A stretch of DNA of 64,000 bases from Paracoccaceae bacterium (lineage in GTDB: Bacteria > Pseudomonadota > Alphaproteobacteria > Rhodobacterales > Rhodobacteraceae), in contig JAGRDY010000012.1 in the NCBI GenBank assembly GCA_020446815.1, positions 62,001-126,000 on the forward strand, written 5' to 3'. Position numbers and translations under genes: made by a program. Each line of letters starts with the position of its first letter. Positions within the stretch are counted from its first letter, which is position 1. Of this stretch, positions 7,839 through 15,862 are shown piece by piece. The notes under the pieces were generated by a model that was not told the DNA's origin, did not search any database, and was given only the letters and a program-made list of their open reading frames with translations.

Positions 7839-9394
7839 CGGGACTTGAACAGGCTTCCCAGAATGCCGCGCACGATCGCCCGCCCGGTTGTCGAGCCGAT
7901 CTGGCGCACGACGCTTTTGCCGAATGCCTCGGCCAGGCTGTCGGACCGCGATGCGCGTTTTCGCGATGATGACCGGCCGACACCGCCGCCATCGTAGCGG
8001 CGCGCCGATCTGAATTCGCGCTCTTCCTGCTTCAGCTTTTCTTCGCGCGCCTCGGCGTCCGCTGCGGCTTCGGCCGCCGCTTGCGCCCGTGCATGGAGCT
8101 TTTCGAAGGCCGATTCCCGATCGACAACCTTGTCGTATTTGCCCCCCAGCCCGGAGCGGGCGATCGCCGCCTGGCGCTGGGCCGCGGTGATCGGGCCGAG
8201 CTGGCTGGCGGGCGGGCGCACCAATGTGCGCTGAACCATGCCGGGTACGCCCTTGTCTTCAAGAAACGAGGTAACCGCCTCGCCGGTGCCGACCTCCTTG
8301 ATCGCCGTTTCGGTGTCGAATTCCGGATTGGCCCGGTAGTTCTGCGCGGCGCGCCTGAGATCCTGCTGATCCTTTCCGGTGAAGGCGCGCAGGGCATGCT
8401 GAACCCGGTTGCCGAGCTGCCCCAGCACATCGTCGGGCACATCCGCCGGATTCTGGGTGACAAAGAAGATGCCCACGCCCTTGGAACGGATCAGCCGCGC
8501 CACCTGTTCGACCTTGTCCACCAGCGCCTTGGGGGCATCGTCGAACAACAGATGCGCCTCGTCGAAAAAAAACACCAGCTTCGGCTTGTCGGGGTTTCCG
8601 ACTTCGGGAAGGGTCTCGAAAAGCTCCGACAGGAGCCAGAGCAGGAAGGTCGCGTAAAGGCGCGGGGAAGCCATCAGCCTGTCCGCCGCCAGTATGTTGA
8701 CGCGCCCGCGCCCGTCCGGCGCGAGCGATATCATGTCGCCCAGATCCAGCGCCGGTTCACCAAAGAGCCGCGTGCCGCCCTGATTTTCCAGCACCAGAAG
8801 CTGGCGCTGGATTGCACCGATGCTGGATCCGGCAATATTGCCGTAGCGCAGCGACAGTTCCGCGGCGTTCTCGCCGATCCAGACCAGCATGGCCTGAAGG
8901 TCTTTCAGATCGAGAAGCGGCAGACCTTCCTCATCGGCCAGACGAAAGGCTATGTTCAAAACACCTTCCTGGGCATCGCTCAGATCCATCAGGCGCGACA
9001 GCAAGAGCGGCCCCATCTCCGAAACGGTGGTTCGCACGGGGTGGCCCTGATCGCCGAAAAGATCCCAGAACGTTACCGGAAAGGATTGATATTCAAGGTG
9101 ATAGCGGATGGAGTCACAGCGTTTCATGAAGGCGCCGTGAAGCTTGTGATCGGCCGACCCGGAAACTGCCAGACCGGCAAGATCACCCTTCACGTCAGAC
9201 AGGAACACCGGAACGCCGGCGGCCGAAAAGCCTTCGGCTAGGATCTGCAATGTGACCGTCTTGCCGGTGCCCGTTGCGCCCGCGATCAAGCCATGACGAT
9301 TGCCGAATTTGAGCAGCAGTTGCTGCGGCGTCTCATAGCCGCCGCCATTGCCGCCGCCACCTACAAAAATACCATTTTCGGTCAGCACATTCAC
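7835..9394 (-). CDS. HerA-like ATPase, DUF853 (YjgR type)
   Basis: A 519-residue P-loop ATPase of the HerA/FtsK superfamily. The Walker A is AGATGTGKTVT near residue 40, the Walker B is KLVFFFDEAHLLFDD near 285, and a conserved FFVTQNPADVPDDVLGQLGNR segment follows. The C-terminal third is Ala/Glu/Lys-rich, then basic and Ser-rich (RSSSRKRASRS), ending in an IGSTTGRAIVRGILGSLF segment. YjgR-type proteins have no settled function, though relation to HerA suggests DNA or protein translocation. The start is a GTG at 9394, and another GTG lies two codons on. No nurA-like nuclease gene is adjacent, which argues against a classical HerA-NurA repair pair. Confidence 0.9.
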   Translation of the reverse strand: MNVLTENGIFVGGGGNGGGYETPQQLLLKFGNRHGLIAGATGTGKTVTLQILAEGFSAAGVPVFLSDVKGDLAGLAVSGSADHKLHGAFMKRCDSIRYHLEYQSFPVTFWDLFGDQGHPVRTTVSEMGPLLLSRLMDLSDAQEGVLNIAFRLADEEGLPLLDLKDLQAMLVWIGENAAELSLRYGNIAGSSIGAIQRQLLVLENQGGTRLFGEPALDLGDMISLAPDGRGRVNILAADRLMASPRLYATFLLWLLSELFETLPEVGNPDKPKLVFFFDEAHLLFDDAPKALVDKVEQVARLIRSKGVGIFFVTQNPADVPDDVLGQLGNRVQHALRAFTGKDQQDLRRAAQNYRANPEFDTETAIKEVGTGEAVTSFLEDKGVPGMVQRTLVRPPASQLGPITAAQRQAAIARSGLGGKYDKVVDRESAFEKLHARAQAAAEAAADAEAREEKLKQEEREFRSARRYDGGGVGRSSSRKRASRSDSLAEAFGKSVVRQIGSTTGRAIVRGILGSLFKSR

Positions 9395-9439
9395 CCCCAG
9401 ACCAATGATCCTTCACGCAACAATACAATCTTAACACTG

Positions 9440-9538
9440 TCATGCCAGTGTCGATTGCATTCCGGCACAGGCACTTTGTGAAGGAATGTGACTTCCTCCC
9501 TGTCAACTGGCCGCGCCGCATCGGGCGCGGTTCTTTTT
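9440..9538 (+). ncRNA. Candidate small RNA 1 with a CU-rich loop
   Basis: Three stacked hairpins end at a strong terminator. Hairpin 1 pairs CATTCC (9458-9463) with GGAATG (9483-9488), and CACA with TGTG inside it. Hairpin 2 pairs TGAC (9489-9492) with GTCA (9502-9505) and presents TTCCTCCCT in its loop, a sequence complementary to Shine-Dalgarno sites. Hairpin 3 is the terminator at 9511-9538. Anti-SD loops of this kind occur in alphaproteobacterial CcsR/cuckoo RNAs, but I cannot assign it to that family. The 5' end is a guess, with a TACAAT hexamer at 9424-9429 lacking a good -35. It could instead be untranslated antisense to the HerA-like gene's leader. Confidence 0.4.
9511..9538 (+). terminator. 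Rho-independent terminator
   Basis: The stem CCGCGCC (9511-9517) pairs with GGCGCGG (9524-9530) across a six-base loop, followed by TTCTTTTT. Only the plus-strand orientation has the T-run. No plus-strand gene lies between the convergent gene pair upstream and this point, so it must end an unannotated transcript. Confidence 0.75.
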
Positions 9539-9575
9539 GCGGAACATCACTTTTTCCGGGCGGACATTTTTTATG

Positions 9576-9604
9576 TTGACGCACAGCGCTTTACTCAATA
9601 GCTT
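9576..9604 (+). promoter_or_regulatory. Sigma-70-type promoter for candidate small RNA 2
   Basis: TTGACG (9576-9581) is separated by 17 bases from TAGCTT (9599-9604). The -35 is five of six to consensus and the -10 is weak but keeps the T, A and final T. It starts just after the preceding terminator's downstream T-rich DNA and points at the hairpins ending at 9685. Confidence 0.4.
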
Positions 9605-9610
9605 CCGGCC

Positions 9611-9685
9611 CAATAAGCAAGTCGGCCAGTCCGACAGGGAGAGAAATATCGGAAAAGGGCCTGTCACGGGCCCTTTTCCTTTTTT
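9611..9685 (+). ncRNA. Candidate small RNA 2 or leader RNA
   Basis: This roughly 75-base transcript would contain the hairpin GTCGG-CCAGT-CCGAC (9621-9635), a purine-rich single-stranded stretch AGGGAGAGAAATATC (9636-9650) and a very strong terminator. It does not look like a riboswitch class I know. It may be a free small RNA, or an attenuator in the leader of the IalB gene, whose start is 150 bases beyond the terminator. Confidence 0.4.
9651..9685 (+). terminator. Strong rho-independent terminator
   Basis: A perfect 11-bp stem, GGAAAAGGGCC (9651-9661) with GGCCCTTTTCC (9669-9679), has a seven-base loop and a run of six T. It is one of the best terminators in the window and lies upstream of, not after, an annotated gene. 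Confidence 0.85.
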
Positions 9686-9836
9686 CTGGTCGCCCGGCCT
9701 CAAATGCCCCGGCCGCCGTCGCGCCCATGGGCAAAAACCCGCCGCCGCAAGTTCGCTGTCGTTTCCTCACTGACACCGCCAATCAGGCGTGATAAACGCC
9801 TTTTCACACTTGGACCCTCACCAATGGAAAGCTGAA

Positions 9837-10466
9837 ATGGTCAAATTCTCCAATGCGATGCCGCTGATCCTGGCGTTAGTGATGACGGGCCCGGCCCTGG
9901 GCCAGGAAACGGCGCCCGCGCCGGCACCGGAGGCACCCGCCGCGCAAGAAGCGCCGGCGGAAACGACGGCGACGACGGCGGCGACGACGGCGGCGGGCGA
10001 TGAAATCGGCAAACCCTATGTGGCCGAAACATTCGACGACTGGCAACTGCGCTGCGTTCACAGCAAGGATGGTTCGGACCCCTGCCAGCTTTACCAGTTG
10101 CTGACCGAGGCCAATGGCAACGCGATCGCCGAAATCAGCCTGCTTGCCTTGCCCGAGGGCAGCGATGCGGTCGCCGGCGCGACGATCATCACGCCGCTGG
10201 AAACCCTGCTGCCGCAAATGGTCAACATCACCGTGGACAAGGGCAAGACCAAACGTTACCCGTTCACCTTCTGCGCCAATGTCGGATGCGTTGCGCGGGT
10301 AGGCCTTACCGAAGAGGATCTTGCCAGTTTCAGAAAGGGCAACACCGCCGTCATTTCGGTCGTGCCGGTGGCCGACCCGTCGCGCACAGTCGATGTCAGC
10401 GTATCGCTCAAGGGGTTCACGGCGGGTTTCGAAGCGGTCAAGAAAACCCTTCCCACAGCGAAATAG
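9837..10466 (+). CDS. Invasion-associated locus B (IalB) family protein
   Basis: A 209-residue exported protein of the IalB family, found widely in alphaproteobacteria. Despite the name, which comes from Bartonella, its function in free-living relatives is unknown. The signal peptide is about 1-20 (MVKFSNAMPLILALVMTGPALG). A Pro/Ala/Glu then Thr/Ala low-complexity linker spans about 22-55. The IalB domain begins near ETFDDWQLRCV and carries paired cysteines (LRCVHSKDGSDPCQLYQ and FCANVGCVARVGL). I chose the ATG at 9837, 16 codons inside the longest frame, because it has GGAAAG upstream and gives a clean signal peptide. Confidence 0.85.
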   Translation: MVKFSNAMPLILALVMTGPALGQETAPAPAPEAPAAQEAPAETTATTAATTAAGDEIGKPYVAETFDDWQLRCVHSKDGSDPCQLYQLLTEANGNAIAEISLLALPEGSDAVAGATIITPLETLLPQMVNITVDKGKTKRYPFTFCANVGCVARVGLTEEDLASFRKGNTAVISVVPVADPSRTVDVSVSLKGFTAGFEAVKKTLPTAK

Positions 10467-10508
10467 CGAACCCGGCCGGCAGTTGGAACCGGGGCGTTCC
10501 GCTTTGGC

Positions 10509-11717
10509 TCAGGCCTTGCGGAACGCGATGACGGCATTCACGCCGCCAAAGCCGAAAGCATTGGAAAGGGCGGCGGCGACTTTGGCCTGCCGTGCGGTAT
10601 TGGGGACGACATCGAGCGCGCAATCCGGGTCGGGCTGCTGGTAGCCGATGGTCGGGGCGATCACGCCCTGACGCAGGGCCATCAGGCAGGCCAGTGCCTC
10701 GACCGCCCCGGTGCCGCCAATCAGATGCCCGTGCATGGATTTGGTGGATGACACCATCAACCGCCCCGCCAGCGCGCCGAAGGCCTGGCTGATCGCGGCG
10801 CATTCGGTCCGGTCATTTGCCAGCGTTGCCGACCCATGGGCATTGATATAGCCGATCTCTTCGGGGTTCAGGCGGGCATCGCGCAGCGCGCCGGCGATCG
10901 CCCTTTGCGCGCCGTCCTGGCTGGGCAACACGATATCGCCGGCGTCGGATGTCATCGCAAACCCGGCCACTTCGGCCAGAATGTCAGCCCCCCGCGCGCG
11001 GGCATGATCCCAGTCTTCAAAAACAAGAATACCGGCGCCTTCGCCCATGACCATGCCGCTGCGGTTGGCGCTGAACGGGCGGCAGGCCTCATCCGACATG
11101 ACCCGCAGCGCTTCCCAGGCCTTCACGCCGCCAAAACACAACATGGCGTCCGCGCCGCCGGTCAGCATCGCTGTCGCCGCACCGGACCTGATCATCTGAA
11201 AGGCCAGCCCCATCGCGTGGTTCGACGACGCGCAGGCGGTGGAAACGGTCAGGCCCGGACCGCGCAGGCCCCATTCGATTCCAAGATGTGCGGCGGCGGC
11301 GTTGTGCATCAGGCGCGGGACGACAAAGGGGTGCACCTTGTTCCTGCGGTCCTGGTAGACGGCGCGGTAGCTGTCATCCCCCGTCGCCACCCCGCCCCCG
11401 GCGGTGCCCAGAACGACCCCGGCACGCAGCCCCAGATCGCCCCGAAAATCCAGCCCCGACTGCGCCACCGCCTGACGCGCGGCATCGACGGCGAACTGGG
11501 TGTAGCGGTCATAAAGCGATAGCTGCCTTGGCGTGAACCGGCCCTGGGGCGCCCATCCATGCACCTGCGCGCCGATGCGAACCGACAAGCGATCCGCATC
11601 CCGGAACGCCAGCGGGCCTATCGCGCAGCGGCCCTCGCGCAAGGCTTCGCAGGTCGAGGCCACGTCCCCCCCAAGCGCGTTGACGGTGCCCGCCCCGGTG
11701 ATCGCAACCCGATTCAT
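10509..11717 (-). CDS. Beta-ketoacyl-ACP synthase, FabF-like, lpxD-linked
   Basis: A 402-residue condensing enzyme that should extend acyl-ACP with malonyl-ACP. The Cys-His-His set is present: Cys162 in STACASSNHAMG, His294 in NAHGSATLAND, and Lys326/His331 in STKSMHGHLIGG. It is probably not the housekeeping FabF, because it sits in a tight operon lpxD-ACP-KAS, overlapping the ACP gene by four bases. I infer that it works with that ACP on a specialised acyl chain, perhaps the hydroxyacyl chain LpxD transfers to lipid A. The product chain length cannot be read from sequence. Confidence 0.9.
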   Translation of the reverse strand: MNRVAITGAGTVNALGGDVASTCEALREGRCAIGPLAFRDADRLSVRIGAQVHGWAPQGRFTPRQLSLYDRYTQFAVDAARQAVAQSGLDFRGDLGLRAGVVLGTAGGGVATGDDSYRAVYQDRRNKVHPFVVPRLMHNAAAAHLGIEWGLRGPGLTVSTACASSNHAMGLAFQMIRSGAATAMLTGGADAMLCFGGVKAWEALRVMSDEACRPFSANRSGMVMGEGAGILVFEDWDHARARGADILAEVAGFAMTSDAGDIVLPSQDGAQRAIAGALRDARLNPEEIGYINAHGSATLANDRTECAAISQAFGALAGRLMVSSTKSMHGHLIGGTGAVEALACLMALRQGVIAPTIGYQQPDPDCALDVVPNTARQAKVAAALSNAFGFGGVNAVIAFRKA

Positions 11718-11977
11718 GCCTTGTCGGCGAGCAATGTCTCGACCGCGGTGATGATTGCGCCGACCGAGGACAGGTTGAACGCATCGTCCTGACCGGGCCT
11801 GCCGGAACTGAACGGGACCGACACGGCAAAGGCCTCTTCCACGGCGAAAATGGATTCGACCATCCCCAGGCTGTCGAGGCCAAGATGATCCATGCGCGTC
11901 TCGGGCCCGATCGTGCGCGCATCGACAACCGCCTTTTCGGCGATAATGGCGATCACCCGCGCGCCGACGTCAGTCAT
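11714..11977 (-). CDS. Acyl carrier protein, divergent, lpxD-linked
   Basis: An 87-residue ACP with the phosphopantetheine attachment Ser36 in LGLDSLGMVES. The rest (ITRMD-like loop, FAVEEAFAVSVPF helix, LSSVGAIITAVE C-terminus) matches the four-helix ACP fold but diverges from AcpP, which has DSLDTVELVMALE at this point. I chose the ATG at 11977, which overlaps the lpxD end by eight bases and starts the natural first helix (MTDVGARVIAIIAEK). The longer frame to 12079 lies within lpxD. Coupling to lpxD and a ketosynthase suggests a dedicated carrier for an envelope acyl group. Confidence 0.9.
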   Translation of the reverse strand: MTDVGARVIAIIAEKAVVDARTIGPETRMDHLGLDSLGMVESIFAVEEAFAVSVPFSSGRPGQDDAFNLSSVGAIITAVETLLADKA

Positions 11978-13091
11978 CGTCACCGCCTCGGCCCTTGCCG
12001 TCGCCCTTGCGGTGGGGTCCGGCCACCGCTTCACGCAATTCCGCCACCTGCGCGAACAACCGGCCCAGCCGCCGGACATGTTTCCAGGTCTCCATCTGCG
12101 CGGTCATTTTCATTGCCGGATACCCCAGCAGCACCCGCCCCGCCGGGGCGTTCGCCAATATCTTGGTGCCACCGCCCGCGACCACGTCGTCACCGACAAA
12201 GATGTTGTCCGATACGCCGCATTGACCGCCGAGCACCACCCGATCCCCGATCCGCGACGATCCCGCGACCCCCACCAGCCCGCAAAGCAGGCAATCGCGC
12301 CCCACGGTCACATTGTGCCCGAGATGAACCAGGTTATCGAGCTTGCTGCCCGACCCGACCCGCGTGGCCCGAACGGTTCCCCGGTCGATGGTGGCATTGG
12401 CCCCTATCTCGACATCATCGCCGATCTCGACGCAGCCGAGCGAATGGATGCGGGTCCAGTTCTGTTGCGGCGCAGCCTCGGCCTTGCCCAGCGTTTCGCG
12501 GACGATTTCGGGGCGCGACTTGTCTTCGGTCACGAAAGAAAACCCATCCGCCCCGATCACCGCGCCCGGCTGGCAAACGAAGCGGTCGCCGATGAAGACG
12601 CGCGGGCCGATCCGCACGCCTTGCAGGATCAGGGCGTCATCGCCGATCACCGAGGACCGGGCGATGGATACATGCGATGCGATGCGCGCGCGCGCGCCGA
12701 TGCGCACATCCCGGCCGATGACCACGAAGGGCCCGATGGCCGCCCCTTCGCCGATCACCGCGCCGTCGCCGATGATCGCGGTCCTGTCGATGCCCGCCGC
12801 AATGTCAGGCCCGTCATCGAGCATCCGTGTCAGACCCGCCATGGCAAAGCGCGGCCGCGCGACACAGATGGCGCTTTTCAGCCCCAGCGCCTGCCAATCG
12901 GCCCCGTCCCAGAGCATCGCGGCACGGGCACGGCCGCCGGCCAGTTGAGGCGCGTATTTCCTGTCCATCGCCAGGGCGAGGTCATCCGGGCCGGCCATCG
13001 CCGGTTCGGCCGCATTGCAGACACGCAGGTTCACGTCACCGAAAGCCTGCGCCCCAATTGCTTCGGCGATCTCGGCGATGGTATGGGACAT
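11970..13091 (-). CDS. lpxD: UDP-3-O-acylglucosamine N-acyltransferase LpxD
   Basis: The 373-residue LpxD adds the N-linked hydroxyacyl chain to UDP-3-O-acylglucosamine in lipid A synthesis. The N-terminal uridine-binding domain spans about 1-100, and the left-handed beta helix of hexapeptide repeats about 100-340 (for example IIGDGAVIGEGAAIGPFVVIG). The catalytic His is in LVHLGHNVTVG (about 259). The C-terminal helix fits LpxD (MKMTAQMETWKHVRRLGRL). It is first in the operon with ACP and ketosynthase. LpxD is often near bamA/fabZ/lpxA, but here those partners are absent on its 3' side. Confidence 0.93.
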   Translation of the reverse strand: MSHTIAEIAEAIGAQAFGDVNLRVCNAAEPAMAGPDDLALAMDRKYAPQLAGGRARAAMLWDGADWQALGLKSAICVARPRFAMAGLTRMLDDGPDIAAGIDRTAIIGDGAVIGEGAAIGPFVVIGRDVRIGARARIASHVSIARSSVIGDDALILQGVRIGPRVFIGDRFVCQPGAVIGADGFSFVTEDKSRPEIVRETLGKAEAAPQQNWTRIHSLGCVEIGDDVEIGANATIDRGTVRATRVGSGSKLDNLVHLGHNVTVGRDCLLCGLVGVAGSSRIGDRVVLGGQCGVSDNIFVGDDVVAGGGTKILANAPAGRVLLGYPAMKMTAQMETWKHVRRLGRLFAQVAELREAVAGPHRKGDGKGRGGDDD

Positions 13092-13145
13092 CGATTTCTT
13101 CTGGCTCCGCGATACCGGGAAGCGCCGCCCCGGTTTCCGGGAGTA

Positions 13146-14774
13146 TTAGCCCTGAACCGCGGGCAAGACCACCCCGGCCTTTTCCAAAGCGTCGAAAACC
13201 CTGGCATCGCGGCCATAAACGTCGCGGCGATAGTCGATGCGCCCCTTGGCGCTGGGCCAGGCGGTGAAATAGACGATATGCACCGGGACCGGATTTTCCA
13301 GTGGCAGCGTGGTTTCCGACCGGGTGTTCAGATGCGCGGCGAATTCGCCTTTCGGATCGTCGGTCTGTGGCGCCAGCAGGGCATAGGCAAAGTCGAAGGG
13401 ATCGCCCAGCCGGATGCAGCCGTGGCTGAACGCGCGCACTTGCCTTTTGAACAACGATTTTGACGGTGTGTCATGCAGGTAGATGTTCCACTGGTTCGGA
13501 AACATGAACTTGACCAGCCCGAGAGCATTGCCATTCGACGGCGGCTCGGACATGGAAAACGGAAAGTTCTGCGCGGTGAACTGGGTGAAATCCGTCTCTT
13601 CCCGGTTGACCACCCTGCCCCGCCGGTCAACGATCTTCAGATTTCCGGCAGCCTGCGGATTGGCCTGAAGCATCGGCAGATATTCCTTCACGACAATCGA
13701 CCGCGGAACGTTCCAGGTGGGATTGATCACCATGAACTCCATCTGATCGGAAAATTCGGGGCTTCTGCGGTCGTGCTGATTCATGCCGACAACGGTGACG
13801 GTTTCGAAAGTCACCTTGCCGTCATCGACGATCTTGGCGGTGAAATCGGGCAGATTGACCCAGATATAACGCTTGCCCAGCGTCAGGCCGTTCATCCAGC
13901 GCAGCCGCTCCATCGCCACCAGAACGGATTTCAACCGATCCTCGACGCCGACGTTGATTTCGTCGATCGTCGCGTTGCCCGCAACACCGTCCGGCGCAAG
14001 CCCGTGTTCGATCTGAAACTGTTGAACCGCCTTTTGCAGCGCCCCATCATAGGTCTCGGCCGCAGTTCGCCGCAGATAACCCATGCGCACCAGCCGGTCG
14101 CGCAGCGCGATCACCTGCGCGCCGCTGTCGCCCGGCTTGACGGGGTTGGTGCTGAGTTCCGGCCCCCAGCCGCCCGATTGCAGCGTGAACTCCAGATCGA
14201 GCCTGGCCTTCATCAGCGCCAAATATTGCGGCCCCTTCGGCGGCAGCGATCCGATGAAGGCCCGCGGATCGGAACGGGCGAACGCCCGCAGGGTTGCCAG
14301 GGAACCTTGACGCGGCACTTTGCGCACAATTCCGGGGTCGGCTGACACGGGGTCGATGACGCCGTTGCGCACATCATGCGCATAGGCCAGAAAGGCTTTG
14401 GAAACAGCCACCTCGAGCAGGCCCCGCTGGCGTTCCGACGTCAGCGACTCGAACCCGGCGCGCAGTTTTGCTGCATTGTAGCGGCCCTGCGGCAATCCGT
14501 GATTGGGCGCCTTGTCGAGCGCCGCGAAGAAGGCGGCACGCCGCGCGGCATCACCGGATGTTGTCCAGAGCGGCTGCTGATCACGTTCGCGGTAAAATTC
14601 GGCCAGCTCCCTGTCGCCAGCGGCGGCTTCGGCCACAGCCTGGCGAAAGGCCATATCCGCCGTGTCCGCGTATCCCGCCGGTACCGCCACAAGTGCCATA
14701 AGGAAAACAACGCCAAGACTTTGCAACACGAGGCGCGACGCACTGAAAACGGATCGAAAACAATATGCCTTCAT
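13146..14774 (-). CDS. L,D-transpeptidase, YcbB-like
   Basis: A 542-residue exported peptidoglycan cross-linking enzyme of the YkuD/YcbB family, which makes 3-3 cross-links or attaches proteins to the wall. It has an N-terminal signal (about 1-36), a helical scaffold domain, a peptidoglycan-binding domain (about 215-275, GDSGAQVIALRDRLVRMGYL) and a catalytic domain (about 300-470). The nucleophile motif is SHGCIRLGDP and the invariant upstream segment is NPTWNVPRSI. It converges with nothing and lies 55 bases before lpxD on the same strand. The divergent DUF882 protein is another murein enzyme, so the pair probably remodels the wall together. Confidence 0.93.
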   Translation of the reverse strand: MKAYCFRSVFSASRLVLQSLGVVFLMALVAVPAGYADTADMAFRQAVAEAAAGDRELAEFYRERDQQPLWTTSGDAARRAAFFAALDKAPNHGLPQGRYNAAKLRAGFESLTSERQRGLLEVAVSKAFLAYAHDVRNGVIDPVSADPGIVRKVPRQGSLATLRAFARSDPRAFIGSLPPKGPQYLALMKARLDLEFTLQSGGWGPELSTNPVKPGDSGAQVIALRDRLVRMGYLRRTAAETYDGALQKAVQQFQIEHGLAPDGVAGNATIDEINVGVEDRLKSVLVAMERLRWMNGLTLGKRYIWVNLPDFTAKIVDDGKVTFETVTVVGMNQHDRRSPEFSDQMEFMVINPTWNVPRSIVVKEYLPMLQANPQAAGNLKIVDRRGRVVNREETDFTQFTAQNFPFSMSEPPSNGNALGLVKFMFPNQWNIYLHDTPSKSLFKRQVRAFSHGCIRLGDPFDFAYALLAPQTDDPKGEFAAHLNTRSETTLPLENPVPVHIVYFTAWPSAKGRIDYRRDVYGRDARVFDALEKAGVVLPAVQG

Positions 14775-15096
14775 TTTTACCCCAAGGCTTCAATACAATA
14801 CGGCCCCATTCTCTAGGCAAAGCTGTGCCCGTGTCCATTCACGAAGCCGCCGTCTAGGCGGTAACAACTAGATATTGTCACATTAATACAACGTCCAAAC
14901 AATATCTGTGTGGCAAGAAAAGTACAGGCAGTTCGGTCAGCAAGTTTTCGCCGATAAGGGCAGGATTTCGCGCCGCGCAACAATTCAAAGTTGGCGAAGG
15001 CATTGTGGTATGTCATAACCGCGTCAGCACTTGGGGAAGTTGTTAAACATAAGCCGTTGAAAAAACGGTAATTGCGACGGGACAGATGCGGAAGCC
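14775..15096. other. 322-base divergent regulatory gap with an inverted repeat
   Basis: The AT-rich gap lies between two divergently transcribed murein genes. It contains the perfect inverted repeat AGATATTGT (14870-14878) and ACAATATCT (14899-14907) with a 20-base spacer, and a small hairpin CCGCC-GTCTA-GGCGG near 14847. I see no ORF or terminator with a T-run. It presumably holds both promoters, but I cannot place confident -35/-10 pairs. Confidence 0.6.
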
Positions 15097-15666
15097 ATGA
15101 CAAAAATCGTATCCAGCGGAATTTCCAGACGTGGGTTGCTCGGGGCGTTTGCCGCGACGGCCGTGGCGGCGGCGCCGACTTGCAGCAACGCATTCGGCCT
15201 ACTGCGGGGGGCGGGCGACATACGCCGCATTCGCATGTATTCCGGGCGTACCGGCGAAAGCATCGATACGATTTACTGGATCGAAGGCAAATACGTGCCC
15301 GAAGCGCTGAATGAAATCACCTATTTCATGCGTGACTGGCGACAGGATGAGGTCAAGGACGTCGACCCCCGCACCGTCGATATTGCCGCGGCCAGTCATC
15401 GGCTTCTCGATGTCAGCGAGCCCTATCTGCTGCTGTCGGGTTACCGCACGGCAAAAACCAACGCGCTGCTGCGGTCAAGATCGCGCCGCGTTGCGCAAAA
15501 CTCGCTGCACATCAAGGCACAGGCCGCGGACCTTCGCCTGCGTTCGCGCTCCGTTTCGCAGATGTACCGCGCCGCGACGGCCTGCGAGGCCGGCGGCGTC
15601 GGGAAATATTCGCGCTCCAACTTCGTGCATATGGATTGCGGCCCGATCCGCACCTGGGGCGCCTAG
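15097..15666 (+). CDS. DUF882 / peptidase M15-like protein, Tat-exported
   Basis: A 189-residue protein of the YcbK/DUF882 family, related to zinc D,D-carboxypeptidases of the M15 family. A twin-arginine signal, SRRGLLGAFAATAVAAAP, covers about 10-30. The core includes LLSGYRTAKTN, a SLHIKAQAADLR segment with His and Asp placed like zinc ligands, and NFVHMDCG with a second His near the end. It is predicted to act on peptidoglycan in the periplasm after folded export. It is divergent from the L,D-transpeptidase. Confidence 0.9.
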   Translation: MTKIVSSGISRRGLLGAFAATAVAAAPTCSNAFGLLRGAGDIRRIRMYSGRTGESIDTIYWIEGKYVPEALNEITYFMRDWRQDEVKDVDPRTVDIAAASHRLLDVSEPYLLLSGYRTAKTNALLRSRSRRVAQNSLHIKAQAADLRLRSRSVSQMYRAATACEAGGVGKYSRSNFVHMDCGPIRTWGA

Positions 15667-15816
15667 AGTGGATTGCTTTGGATGTGGTGAGCCACATCCA
15701 GAGATTGCCGCTGTAGCGGCTGCCGGCGGCAAATACCGAAAAGCCCTTTGACGGGTTCGGCCTTTGATCCGGCACATCAATCACAGGTAAATTCCGACAG
15801 TTCCCGGCGCAGACCG

Positions 15817-15856
15817 GTATTGCCGTGCCCTCGATCCGGTCGGGCACCGGCAATAC
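15817..15856 (-). promoter_or_regulatory. Stable stem-loop downstream of ompH
   Basis: GTATTGCC-GTGCCC (15817-15830) pairs with GGGCAC-C-GGCAATAC (15842-15856), giving a 14-bp stem with one bulged C and an 11-base loop. It begins seven bases after the ompH stop on the minus strand. There is no T-run on either strand, so it is more likely an mRNA-stabilising 3' structure or a Rho-linked end than an intrinsic terminator. Confidence 0.6.
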
Positions 15857-15862
15857 AGCGCT

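Noticed and set aside
11892-13463. 523-aa plus-strand ORF over lpxD
   Set aside because: It is antisense to LpxD hexapeptide repeats, and its His/Arg/Pro-rich composition is typical of GC-rich shadow frames.
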